Under the pieces are notes generated by a model. That model ran no database searches. It was not told the origin of the DNA and saw only the letters and a program-made list of their open reading frames with translations. Shown in pieces: positions 22,601 through 31,009 of a DNA stretch of 64,000 bases; position 1 is the stretch's first letter, and the number at the start of each line of letters is the position of its first letter. The stretch comes from Chrysopilus asiliformis (Eukaryota; Arthropoda; Insecta; Diptera; Rhagionidae), in contig OZ035962.1 in NCBI GenBank assembly GCA_964034945.1, forward strand, positions 26,161,530 to 26,225,529, in the 5' to 3' direction. The position numbers and the translations under genes are program-made.

Positions 22601-25154
22601 TACATTTAACGAGTTTTTAAAACTTTTGGAGAATGTTCCCCTAGACTGGTTTATCAAGGAATTCGCATTGTGTGGTAATTTAAAAAATACTTCAGTGGTT
22701 GAATGTGTGAACAGTGAAAAACAAACATATAAAGTCATTGATCTTAATGAATTTGCAAAAACTTACACCGATGACGGATTAATGTTCCCCGACCATGATC
22801 AAATAGGGATTCTCCTCAAGCAAACTGAATTAGTTGAGAAGGTCATAAAAAGGACTATTTGGAGTCCCAAAGAGAGCATTAGTGCTGCTAGCGACTTGTT
22901 GTACACAATTAGCCAGACGCTTTTTTACTTTAAAGATCAACAAAATTACACAATTTTCACATCTTTCTATAACGAAAATACGAAACCGTATGAAAGTGTT
23001 GTGGAAAATTCAAAAACTTTTGCCGACTTCAAAACACGATTGGGAAATATTGAGAAAATGTTTGTTTTTTCAAAGAAAATCAATGAAATCGATATTGATA
23101 TGGCATTAGATATATTTGCAAATAACTCGCGTCAAATACCAGGAGAATTTAATTCCACTTACGATGAAGCGATTTTAAAATCTAGCTATAATGTATATGA
23201 GGCACAATTTAACGAATTCGTACAAATGTACGGCGTGAGACAAATTTTGGACATTATCAAGGATTTAGTACAACAAGATCGTGAAATCAGTACATGGGAA
23301 CAACAGTACAAACAGAAAATAGTTCCCAGGATTCTAGCAGGATTAGGAGCAATTTGGTCCATTCGAGAGTCTAAAGATTTGGCCTGTGTTAATCAATGCC
23401 TTAAGCCACACTGCATTCAAATCCTGTGCATTTTACGCTTGATTAGTGTTGATGAAAACTCGACTGGCATCAATCATCATTTAGCGCAGGTGTTAACCGG
23501 CCAAGGTAAATCAATTATCTTGGGTTTACTATCGGCACTTCTGGCTATTCATGGTCATAATGTTCGAATCGTGTGCTACAGTGGATATCTAGCTAAAAGA
23601 GATAGTGAAGATTTCTTCGATTATTTCGAGAGTTTAAAGGGTTTCAATGTTAATAGAAATGTAAGTTATGGTGTATTTGACGATATGTCAAATGAAACCA
23701 TCTGCGTGGAATTGAATGGTCAAAGTGAAAATTTACGATCCCTTCAAAGGAAACTTGTTTTGAATGAATTACCACGACAATCAGGCAATTTAGTAATTTC
23801 CAAAATTGATAAAACTATTCTTCTAATTGACGAAGTCGACGTCTTCTTTTCAGACAGTTTCTATGGTAGTACTTATGCAGCTTGTAGTACAATTGGTTTT
23901 AAACTTTTGGAAGAAATCCAAATTGAAATATGGAAGACCGTTTCAAGTGGTAATCACAATCCGGATAATATATGCAAAATTCTCGAAGAGTTTATCGTGA
24001 GCAAAGGTAACAAAAATTGTGATAAGGAATTCTTCAAATTTTATAATACCACAAAAACTATTTTTTATAAGCATCTTAACAAAATGATACTAAACGCAAT
24101 CGACGTGTTTAAGGGAGATGATTCAAATTGGTACATTAATAGATACAAAATAAATGAGGATGGTCGCATTTCGTACAGATGTACAGACGGATTGTATGTG
24201 TTACATGTGTTTCCCAGTTATTATAATGTATTTAACTACTTTCGTCTCAAGAAAAAGAATTTCGACTCAAAAAATTCCCAAAACTTTGGATATTTGAATA
24301 TATCAACCGGTCATGTTTCATATGCGAAATTACCAAATGAATATCCCTTGATTTTGGGCGTGAGTGGAACAATAACAACACTGAACAAGCCAGAAATGAA
24401 TGCCATACAATCGTACAATATTAGAAAAATTTCAAGTGTTCCGACATTTTTTGGTAGTCATAAATTAAAATTTTCACAAAACAACGATTTCGTAATACAA
24501 AACGAGGTAGATGATTGGTTAAGAAATATTTACAGTAGTGCAAATTCTAAGATCCAATCTGGCCGTTCAGTTCTAATATTTTTTGAAAGTGAGATAGAAT
24601 TGTACAAATTTCATAACGAATACCATACGAAAATCAATCGATTGCAAATATTAACCGGTAATGAAGATTTAAAAACTCTATCTTGGAATGTAAATGAATC
24701 GGGAGTGGCTAAAACCATAACCCTTGCGACACGTCTTATGGGCCGTGGCGTTGATTACAAATCGAATGATTCAGGAGTGGAGAAAAATGGCGGCGTTCAT
24801 GTAATTCAAACATTTTTCTCAATCGACATAAAGGAGGAGATCCAAATTAAGGGAAGAACAGCAAGAAAATATAATGAGGGTAGCTATGAATTGATTCTAC
24901 TGCGAAAGCAATTAGAAGATATCGATTGTTCAAAAGATAGCAGTGGAAGCGTATTAACTTCATATTCGCAGCTATGTACAAAGAGAGAAAAACTATGTGG
25001 GGAACAGGGTGAGAAAATGGCAAAGAAAATTGCAGAATCTGATAAAAAACATGCAGAAACTATGAAATTTTTAAAATCATTTTCGAATTATACACCAGAG
25101 AAACGCAGCCAATATTTTAATGAATATCCAATGAATGAAGAGGAATTAAAATAA
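19686..25154 (+). CDS. SecA-like DEAD motor protein with degenerate OTU-like N-terminus (1822 aa)
   Basis: The frame extends upstream to a TTG, but the ATG at 19686 has G at -3 and G at +4 and is chosen. Residues ~25-290 look like a decayed OTU peptidase fold: GAESFFHSIFG in place of the usual Asp-x-x-Cys box, a HLEEIGLLVSLFNIEIGVYY block, and FFDGLNFSRAQLY where OTU enzymes have a catalytic His. An acidic linker and a Lys/Arg stretch follow, then a ~800-residue helical region shared with the gene at 1-2951. The SecA-type motor has GQGKS (1272-1276), IDEVD (Walker B, 1382-1385), SGT (1560), ATRLMGRGVDY (1681-1691) and IKGRTAR (1721-1727, Arg finger present). A charged helix closes the protein. 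No SecA zinc motif, signal peptide or membrane segment is seen. ATPase activity is plausible; substrate unknown. Confidence 0.8.
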   Translation: METGEEAKVGIPDTQPDVKIGILNTEYGAESFFHSIFGAEFEGVLVEKNPNFYREKWYNFLKQFKSIDDEELPLVLRDQLEPLFNSMLKNASSTSEMIQELFQKTKDRKFVIKLEREKLIDDIVNRFHKDQEFSNKMSMILKLCDENFVISENNSDQFKDKIRSNIKLCAFAYDTSLNDKKFNKKYCSHNLFTNLIRSEEFYKTYIESVRSSNYFVHLEEIGLLVSLFNIEIGVYYNEETYLVRKYFTPNEEYFNNKFKVNLIPTEIKCETIVFFDGLNFSRAQLYNEEIFDNNQSKNQDPVREAFNKFQNYIEANRTEYISDEVNIDFDEIDDNQNSDEAHIEDDFSDISDFETATLPNDLKPKRWQKSQIKTRKRNTQKKFTGCKKIFNDTDQEFIESNLKDDILEEILSCKFLYCGDRIWKLESVGDGVYYMLSKNFVYQISISSLRINFSKKSFFKIKKQIINSLTIAKILTDTLLERRDDAYTCLVSAFKTSDEIDDFYQLYKVLMLTLLNLSSQDFLLKLLQNPDISENILNRIRTLWEYENDVAERNKDLPKFNSGLAPQLSRLVDKLREICKAKIENIRQIMLDICPPLISFPKIFTDISRLTDIQIMCLKTDDVKLFTELVDITDQQCYPADHVQFDFTENSHRFITDSWQNLLQKIRPVDISMQSVKEVGKLTNVWYPYLYKSFLEYMVEINKQTGLKAAELFHNSSSKWKTNKTISWPTPSIYVSTIQRQYVFLGKLLNEYKIASEVTYEHKYNLKFLKKSVKPAQDQMVWVYILDDAIQGIIDYQKSNGGLTSDSEAKFNSLCKTIVTAFLKFLQDSPPDNYESFRSGLHGLIKFMAKITPYMVKLKKKPVSGFRKIFKYMKVFSDKDNDQKILEDQVTFISKMLNASTTNSFSIYFSSLIDVFTDYWEYRDLIIEKIYQKFDETCLDGALENLKNSILKILISVHSIDVDFEDVIQFYRTFNEFLKLLENVPLDWFIKEFALCGNLKNTSVVECVNSEKQTYKVIDLNEFAKTYTDDGLMFPDHDQIGILLKQTELVEKVIKRTIWSPKESISAASDLLYTISQTLFYFKDQQNYTIFTSFYNENTKPYESVVENSKTFADFKTRLGNIEKMFVFSKKINEIDIDMALDIFANNSRQIPGEFNSTYDEAILKSSYNVYEAQFNEFVQMYGVRQILDIIKDLVQQDREISTWEQQYKQKIVPRILAGLGAIWSIRESKDLACVNQCLKPHCIQILCILRLISVDENSTGINHHLAQVLTGQGKSIILGLLSALLAIHGHNVRIVCYSGYLAKRDSEDFFDYFESLKGFNVNRNVSYGVFDDMSNETICVELNGQSENLRSLQRKLVLNELPRQSGNLVISKIDKTILLIDEVDVFFSDSFYGSTYAACSTIGFKLLEEIQIEIWKTVSSGNHNPDNICKILEEFIVSKGNKNCDKEFFKFYNTTKTIFYKHLNKMILNAIDVFKGDDSNWYINRYKINEDGRISYRCTDGLYVLHVFPSYYNVFNYFRLKKKNFDSKNSQNFGYLNISTGHVSYAKLPNEYPLILGVSGTITTLNKPEMNAIQSYNIRKISSVPTFFGSHKLKFSQNNDFVIQNEVDDWLRNIYSSANSKIQSGRSVLIFFESEIELYKFHNEYHTKINRLQILTGNEDLKTLSWNVNESGVAKTITLATRLMGRGVDYKSNDSGVEKNGGVHVIQTFFSIDIKEEIQIKGRTARKYNEGSYELILLRKQLEDIDCSKDSSGSVLTSYSQLCTKREKLCGEQGEKMAKKIAESDKKHAETMKFLKSFSNYTPEKRSQYFNEYPMNEEELK

Positions 25155-25500
25155 ACGATAGTATGAAGAGATGGTCCGATTTTATTTTAATGTATGGAAA
25201 AATTATGTAAAATTCTATTCTAAATATTTTTTATCTTAATAAGTTTTGGATGAAAAGTTTTTATTTTATTAAGCAAGTTTATACAGTATAAAATTTACTA
25301 TAACCATCTTATGGCGAATTTCACGAAACTTTTAGCGGCCACTAAATCGAGTTGGCAGGCCTTTTTGTTTGAAATTCGTTCAATAACTCGATTTAGCGTT
25401 TGCTAAATATTTCAGGAAACCCACCATTAGAGTCGTTTGCACTAAGAAAACTTAAAAATATTCCCAGAATTTCTATGGTTTCTAGGATAAGCAGATCATA
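25155..25500. other. 3' flank of the SecA-like gene
   Basis: An AATAAA overlaps the stop codon, and AT-rich 3' UTR-like sequence follows. A small inverted pair (CACTAAATCGAGTT and AACTCGATTTAGCG) lies at about 25336-25400. No gene. Confidence 0.4.
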
Positions 25501-25925
25501 CTAATATATAAAAATGCGTTGGTGTCTGTCTATCTGTCTGTCTCTCTGTCTGTCTGTTCCTCTTTCACGCAAAAACGGCTGAACCGATTGAACATAGGCA
25601 TACGGAAAAGTAGCGCGAGGGGTGGGGGGGGGGGGAGTAAGGGGAGAGGGTAAAGTGATTTCGAAACTTAGTTTTTGCGCTATGTTACACTTTCGCGGGG
25701 AAACTACTGAACCGATTGGCCTGAAATTTGGCATAGATATTCGTCGGGGGTCCAGCGCCAACATAGATCCATTAAAAAGTAGCCCGAGAGGTGGGGGAGT
25801 AAGGGGAGGGGGTAAAGTGAGCTCGAAACTGAGCTTTTCCTCTATGTTACCCTTTCGCGGGGAAACTACCGAGCCGATTGGCCTGAAGTTTATCTCCAAC
25901 ATAGACCATCAAAAAACTTAACCCG
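25501..25925. mobile_element. Probable non-autonomous Helitron-like fragment
   Basis: Begins TATAAAAATGCGTTGGTGTC with GTCTGTCTGT repeats, has two copies of a block including TTTCGCGGGGAAACTAC and ACCGATTGGCCTGAA, and ends with the short hairpin CCCGGCAACGACGGGT. This layout is common in insect Helitron derivatives (family knowledge). The expected CTRR terminus after the hairpin is not evident, so the 3' end is decayed or the class is wrong. Confidence 0.45.
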
Positions 25926-26202
25926 GCAACGACGGGTATGCAATATTTTAAGAAGAACACGCGCAGACAAGCCTAAATTTTATTTGACATTAATATAATT
26001 ACCAAGTATATATATATATACAGTGGTGGCTCGATAATTCGGACACTTGGTAATTCGGACACCTCAGTAATCCGGACAGAAAATTTTTAATATTGAAGAC
26101 TCTGTAATTCGGACATAAGACAAAAAGTCTGACTCAGTAATCCGGACACTAGATAAAAAATCGTATTTGAACCTGTCACTTATGTTACCGTAGCCGAAAC
26201 TC

Positions 26203-27458
26203 TTGAACCACATGGCCAAAATGTGCTTTAAATTCATTTACACCGATTTCTCCAAAACGTTTGATTTAGTAAATCACAAGATCTTATTATCAAAGCTAGA
26301 GAAATACGGTGTAAAAGGAAACCTATTGTCTTTACTTGCATCCTACTTGACGAATAGAGAAAACTGTGTAGTAGTCAACAATATTATGTCTAAATGTTTC
26401 AGTCCATGTAGTGGTGTACCGCAAGGTTCTGTATTGGGTCCTTTTTTGTTTTTAATTTTTATAAATGACTTACCTCAATTTTTATCATCGGACTCTCTTT
26501 TATTTGCGGACGATCTTAAGATTTTGAAAGTGATTAAGGCCCGTTTGCGCGTATTATTCTTAAAAAATTAAGTTGTGGTTAGCCTACTTAAACCGTAGAA
26601 ATTCTTCGACTTAATTTTTTTAAGTTGTACATAAGTTGCTAAGTTTTGTTGGTGCAAACGGCACTAAATCATCTACATTAGACTGCGAAACTTTACAACT
26701 TGACCTTAATTCTTTATGTATGTGGTGCAAAAACAATGACCTTAGATTAAATATACCTAAGTGCAATACAATGACCTATTCCTTACTGAAAATTGTGACG
26801 AAATTTAAATATAAGATTGACAACAAATTTTTGACTGAAATTTACAGTGTTTCTGATCTTGGTGTGATTTTTGATCAAAAGCTAAAATTTGACCACCATA
26901 TACAAAATATTACCAACAGAGCACTACGACTTTTTTGGTTTTATTGTTCGTTCTTCTGTTTCCTTCAGTAATCCTCGTACTTGTATTACTCTTCTCATAA
27001 GTCTTGTTCGTAGTATACTTGAATATTGTTCTGCTGTATGGTCTCCGTCATATATGTGTTACGTTAAGCAAATTGAACAAGTGCAAAGAAGGTTCACTAA
27101 ACAAGTGTGCTTTAAATTAAAAATAGAAAATGACAATTATAATAGACGCCTAACACACCTAAGCTTATCTAGTTTAGAAAAGCGCCGAATATTTCTCGAT
27201 GAGTGCACCCTATTTAAAATTTTTAATGGTTGTTTCAATAGCACTCTAAGCAATCGCCTTTATCTTAGATACTCTAATTTTCCGAACAGGCTTAATCTAA
27301 TTTTTACACAGCCTCGAGCTACGATAAATCCATATTTTCATTCCCCACTAGTACGGCTACCAAGAAACCACGATAACTTTCAATTTGGTTCTTTGGACAT
27401 ACCATACTTAACTTTTCGCCGTAAACTAATTATTTGGCTAAATGCAGAAATTTTTTAA
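26203..27458 (+). pseudogene. Non-LTR retrotransposon reverse transcriptase fragment
   Basis: Motifs: DFSKTFD, SGVPQGSVLGP, FADDLK (catalytic ADD), then a thumb-like region LDLNSLCMWCKNN, DLGVIFDQKLKFDHH, and RSILEYCSAVWSP. The fragment is 5' truncated. It is interrupted by a small MITE at 26537-26664 and has a frame change near 26930. It resembles jockey/CR1-type polymerases. An AATAAA lies near 27575. Confidence 0.75.
26537..26664. mobile_element. Small Harbinger-like MITE (128 bp) inside the reverse transcriptase
   Basis: The ends are GGCCCGTTTGCGC and GGTGCAAACGGCAC, imperfectly complementary, flanked by TAA on both sides (26534-26536 and 26665-26667). The reverse transcriptase frame resumes right after it. 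Confidence 0.55.
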
Positions 27459-27804
27459 TCTATTTTATTTATATAAAGTTTCATTTTATCTAATTTTTCA
27501 ATTTTTTCTATCTTAATTTTGTACACTATTGAGTTATTGGAGTCATATCTGTTCTGTAGCGATATTGTAAATAAATAAAGACCTTTCGCGATTAACGGCA
27601 TAATACGAATACAAATACGTATATGTATGAACGTAGAATTTGATTATGTTTATTCAGTTTCCTTCATATTCTTCTTTTAACACTATAAAATTTTGTTTAA
27701 AAAACTAACTATGGATCCAACTAATAAAATTAAACACAACTCCCTAACAATAAAAGAAACACTTGAAATTTTAAATAAATTAAAGAAAGGCAATAGCGCT
27801 AGAA

Positions 27805-28281
27805 GTCCGCCCGTCCTTCTGTCCGTCTGTCCGTCCATCCATCCATCCGTCCGTCTGTCCGTCCGTCTGTCTGTTCATCCGTCTGTCTGTCCATCTGTTG
27901 CGCGGATTGCGGGCGCACGGATTGAGCTAGAGACTTGAAATTTTACGCAGATTCATTTTTCGTAAATACAAGGCTAAGTTCGTTAATGGGTAAAAATTGA
28001 TCATTCGAAAGAAAACGTTTTTTGCGAATATCTCAAAAACGGTGCATCTTATCAAAAAAGGGCAAGAACAAAAGTTATTTAGGATATGATTCTACATAAA
28101 ACTCCCAAACATCAAAATCCGATTGAAATAAATTAAAAAAAAAATCTTATCGAAAAGTTTGCTTTCAAAGCGGAATTTTGATACAACTGTTCGCTGTTCA
28201 ATTAAACTTCGAACAATGCCATATCACCATATGGGTTTTCCATAATTGCCAGATTGGCACTTATAGCTTTCGTTATGTTTA
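27805..28281 (+). repeat. Dispersed repeat R1, copy C (inside the pogo-like element)
   Basis: Long (CCGTCTGT)n-type tract, then GATTGAGCTAGAGACTTGAA, ending in ATTGCCAGATTGGCA and GTTATGTTTA as in the other copies. Confidence 0.7.
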
Positions 28282-28385
28282 AACCAAAAATTAGGATGGA
28301 AATATATAGGTTTTAGTAATTCGGACAAATCGATAATTCGGACAACGTCTGGTTTGCAATTGTCCGAATTATCGAGCCACCACTG

Positions 28386-28997
28386 TATATATATATATAT
28401 ATATACAGATATTCAAAAGCAGAGTTAATAAAAAAAAAATTTAACGCCAAATTTTATATTATTCACAATCTTGCCGGATGCGGACGAATTACAAAAATAA
28501 GTGTATATTTCATATCGTAAACTGGAATTTTACGCTGCCGAAATCGAGAAAAGGTAATTCAATTTGCAAAAAAGCACCTTACTGCCTTGAATGTAATTCG
28601 CTTGCATTCAGTGAGAGTGTGGAGCCGACATACAATTTAAGAAAAAAAATGTTTTAAGATCCTACCAATAATATTTAAATGTAACAACTCAATTTGGACA
28701 ATGATTCTGGAAAACATTTTATTGTTAAAAAAGTGTTCATATCAATGTTATGAATTAAGTAAATAATCTTATAAAGAAAAATATTTGAAAATTTTAATAT
28801 ACCTGATATATTTGTTAGTTTTAGGGGTTTGATAAATATAAAAAACAACTTTTTTTATTTTTGTACAATTATTTTATTTGAAAATTGTAATGTTTTGCTA
28901 ATAAATTCACTAATTTTATTTTTGTTTTTCATTTGTCAATCCCCTATTACTGATTATAATATTGGGCAGACTGAAAAAAATCTAGCAAATACTTTTA
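28386..28997. other. Intergenic, (TA)n tract and AT-rich sequence
   Basis: A (TA)n run follows the pogo-like element. No gene or bounded repeat was recognised in the remainder. Confidence 0.4.
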
Positions 28998-29001
28998 TTA
29001 A

Positions 29002-29251
29002 CACTAGATTGCCCAAGGAAGTCAAGCAGTCAAAATGACTGCTTTTGGCAATATACATAGGTATAACACATATATATATATATATATATATATACCGGAA
29101 ATGAAGGAGGGGGGAGGTAACTACAATTATTAATAAACGCATTTATATGTTGTACAAAAAGTCACAAAATTCTAACAAATTGTGTCAACATAATTGTTTT
29201 TCTGATTCAAATTAAAAAGCAGTCAAAATGACTTGCTTGGGCAATCTAGTG
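29002..29251. mobile_element. piggyBac-like MITE (250 bp)
   Basis: Perfect ends CACTAGATTGCCCAAG and CTTGGGCAATCTAGTG, flanked by TTAA on both sides (28998-29001 and 29252-29255), the piggyBac target. A second inner inverted motif (AGTCAAAATGACT) is present. A (TA)n microsatellite lies inside. Confidence 0.75.
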
Positions 29252-29300
29252 TTAACACGGTGGTAAATTTAGGTTAATGTTTTAATTTTCTTAGGTTTTT

Positions 29301-29889
29301 ATACCCGTATGGTGAAACCAAAGGGTATATTAACTTTGCCTTACCGTTTGTAACGCCAAGATCCCGTCATCACACAAAAAAATGAATTACACCAGTGTGT
29401 TTAGAATGATAAAAAAAAAATTGAATTTTGCATGTCCGTCCGTCTGTCCGTCTGTCTGTCCGTCTGTCTGTCTGTCCGTCTGTCTGTCTGTGGCGCGGAT
29501 TGTGGGCGCATGGATTGAGCTAGAGACTTGAAATTTTGCGCAGATCCGTTTTTCGTAAAATGCGAGGCTAAGTTCGTTAATGGGCAAAAATGGACCATTA
29601 GGGGGCGGGGGGGGGGGGGGGGGGGTACCCTCCATAGGAACGAAAATGTTTTTCGCAAATATCTCAAAAACTGTGCATCTTATCAAAAAAGTGCAAGAAC
29701 AAAAGTTATTTAGAATATAATTCTACATAAAACTCCCATACATCAAAATCCGATTGGAACAAGTTTCAAAAAAATCTTATTGGAAAATTTGAATTCAAAT
29801 GAAATTTTGATACGCCGGCCGTTCAATTAAATCACCATACGGGTTTTCAATAATTGCCAGATTGGCAATTATAGCTTTTGTTATGTTTA
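29301..29889 (+). repeat. Dispersed repeat R1, copy B
   Basis: The most complete copy: begins ATACCCGTATGGTGAAACCA, contains a (GTCTGTCC)n tract and a run of about 20 G, and ends with CCATACGGGTTTTCAATAAT, ATTGCCAGATTGGCAATTAT and GTTATGTTTA. Confidence 0.75.
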
Positions 29890-30442
29890 TATTTATCCTA
29901 ACTCAATTGATTTCAAATTTCCAGCTAAAAAGTTAAGAATTTGTAAAACGACTAAATCACAACACTTTTTTCAACCAAATAGTTTAAATTTTCAGCTTTT
30001 TGGTTGAAACCAAAAAAGTCGAATTTTTAAACCACAAAAGTTCAAAATTTACACCAATTAATCCAGATTTTCAACCAAAAAGTTTAAAAATCTAACCAAA
30101 AAGGATAGAAAAAACCTTTTCAGCTGTAGAAATTTTAAACCTGTAGAAGTACTTGATATTGCGAACTAAGAGTGATTGGAAGATTTGTACGGTTTTTAGG
30201 AGGGGGAAATTGTCACATTTTTAAGGGTATTTTTTAAAGCAAGCTTGAAATGGACTGGAAATGACATCGTGCTACAGTCGGGATTCGAACAAAATAGTTT
30301 TAAATCCAAAATAGTTGAGTAATTAATGTCAGCTTTTAACCCTTTGGCACCAGTGTACGGCGGCTTGGTAAACGAATGTGGGGAAAAACATAGAAGGAAA
30401 ATCAAGTCTTTTGGTTCTCTATGAACATCAGAAAATTTTCAA
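29890..30442. other. Intergenic, loosely repetitive AACCAAAAAGTTTAAA-like sequence
   Basis: Between about 29930 and 30110 the motif CAACCAAAAAGTTTAAA recurs irregularly on both strands. No gene. Confidence 0.35.
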
Positions 30443-30640
30443 AAGTTTTTATTTAGCTTGCTTTTTTGTCTGGCTGTTTGTTTGTTGGTCTGATTTCGTG
30501 TCTATTAGGGTCAAATCTTATAATCTAAATTTGACCCACTTCCACTCATCCGATTCACTTTTGTAACATACGTAACTCCGATGACAATACAATATTTTTA
30601 CTACTTCGTTCTTGCATGTATAACTGAAGGTCCTGTAAAT
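30443..30640 (+). repeat. Dispersed repeat family R2, copy 2
   Basis: Same segments as at 19300-19510 (TTTGACCCACTTCCACTCAT, ACAATACAATATTT), again upstream of a SecA-like gene and ending about 320 bases before its splice acceptor. Confidence 0.65.
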
Positions 30641-30962
30641 GACTAAAAAGGATAAAATAAAAAAAGCAACTAATTTTTTTTAAACAGCTTTTAATATGCT
30701 TATTATCCAGCGAAAACCTCCCACTTACTTTAACTCACTTATATTCAGCGAAAACTCCCTAATGCCAATTTTTCGAGGGAAAAACGGGGAAGAGGATATT
30801 TGCGTTTTTTTACAGGACCTTCCATTTGGATTTTTGGAATTCTAACACATTATTCTTGATCAGTGACCCCGAAAACCCTCCATTCACAAATATTACAAAA
30901 CATTTTTTCATCCACAAATATTACAAAACAGATAAATACAAATTATTTACTTTACTTTTCAG

Positions 30963-31009
30963 TTTAACCGTAATTTAAATTGAAGTCAACAACTTTAGAA
31001 ACAAAAAAA
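30963..31009 (+). other. 5' untranslated exon segment of the giant SecA-like gene
   Basis: A TTTACTTTTCAG acceptor ends at 30962, followed by 47 leader bases and a strong start context (AAAAAATGGCC) at 31010. The first exon is not identified. Confidence 0.5.

Larger units (their letters stand above)
26021..28385. mobile_element. pogo-like DNA transposon carrying nested insertions (2365 bp)
   Basis: The 25-bp terminal inverted repeats are perfect, starting CAGTGGTGGCTCGATAATTC, and flanked by TA within a (TA)n tract. Sub-terminal TAATTCGGACA motifs repeat at both ends. The interior is occupied by a broken non-LTR reverse transcriptase and a copy of repeat R1; no pogo transposase was found. 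Confidence 0.8.

Noticed and set aside
29387..29713. Thr-Asp-Arg-Gln repeat and Pro-rich frames in R1 copies
   Set aside because: They are products of the GGAC/GTCC simple tract and a G-run. The same frames are broken in other copies.
30980..31009. Upstream start for the giant SecA-like protein
   Set aside because: The extension begins with TTG, not ATG, and lies just after a splice acceptor. The same reasoning was applied at 19659, 46094 and base 9.
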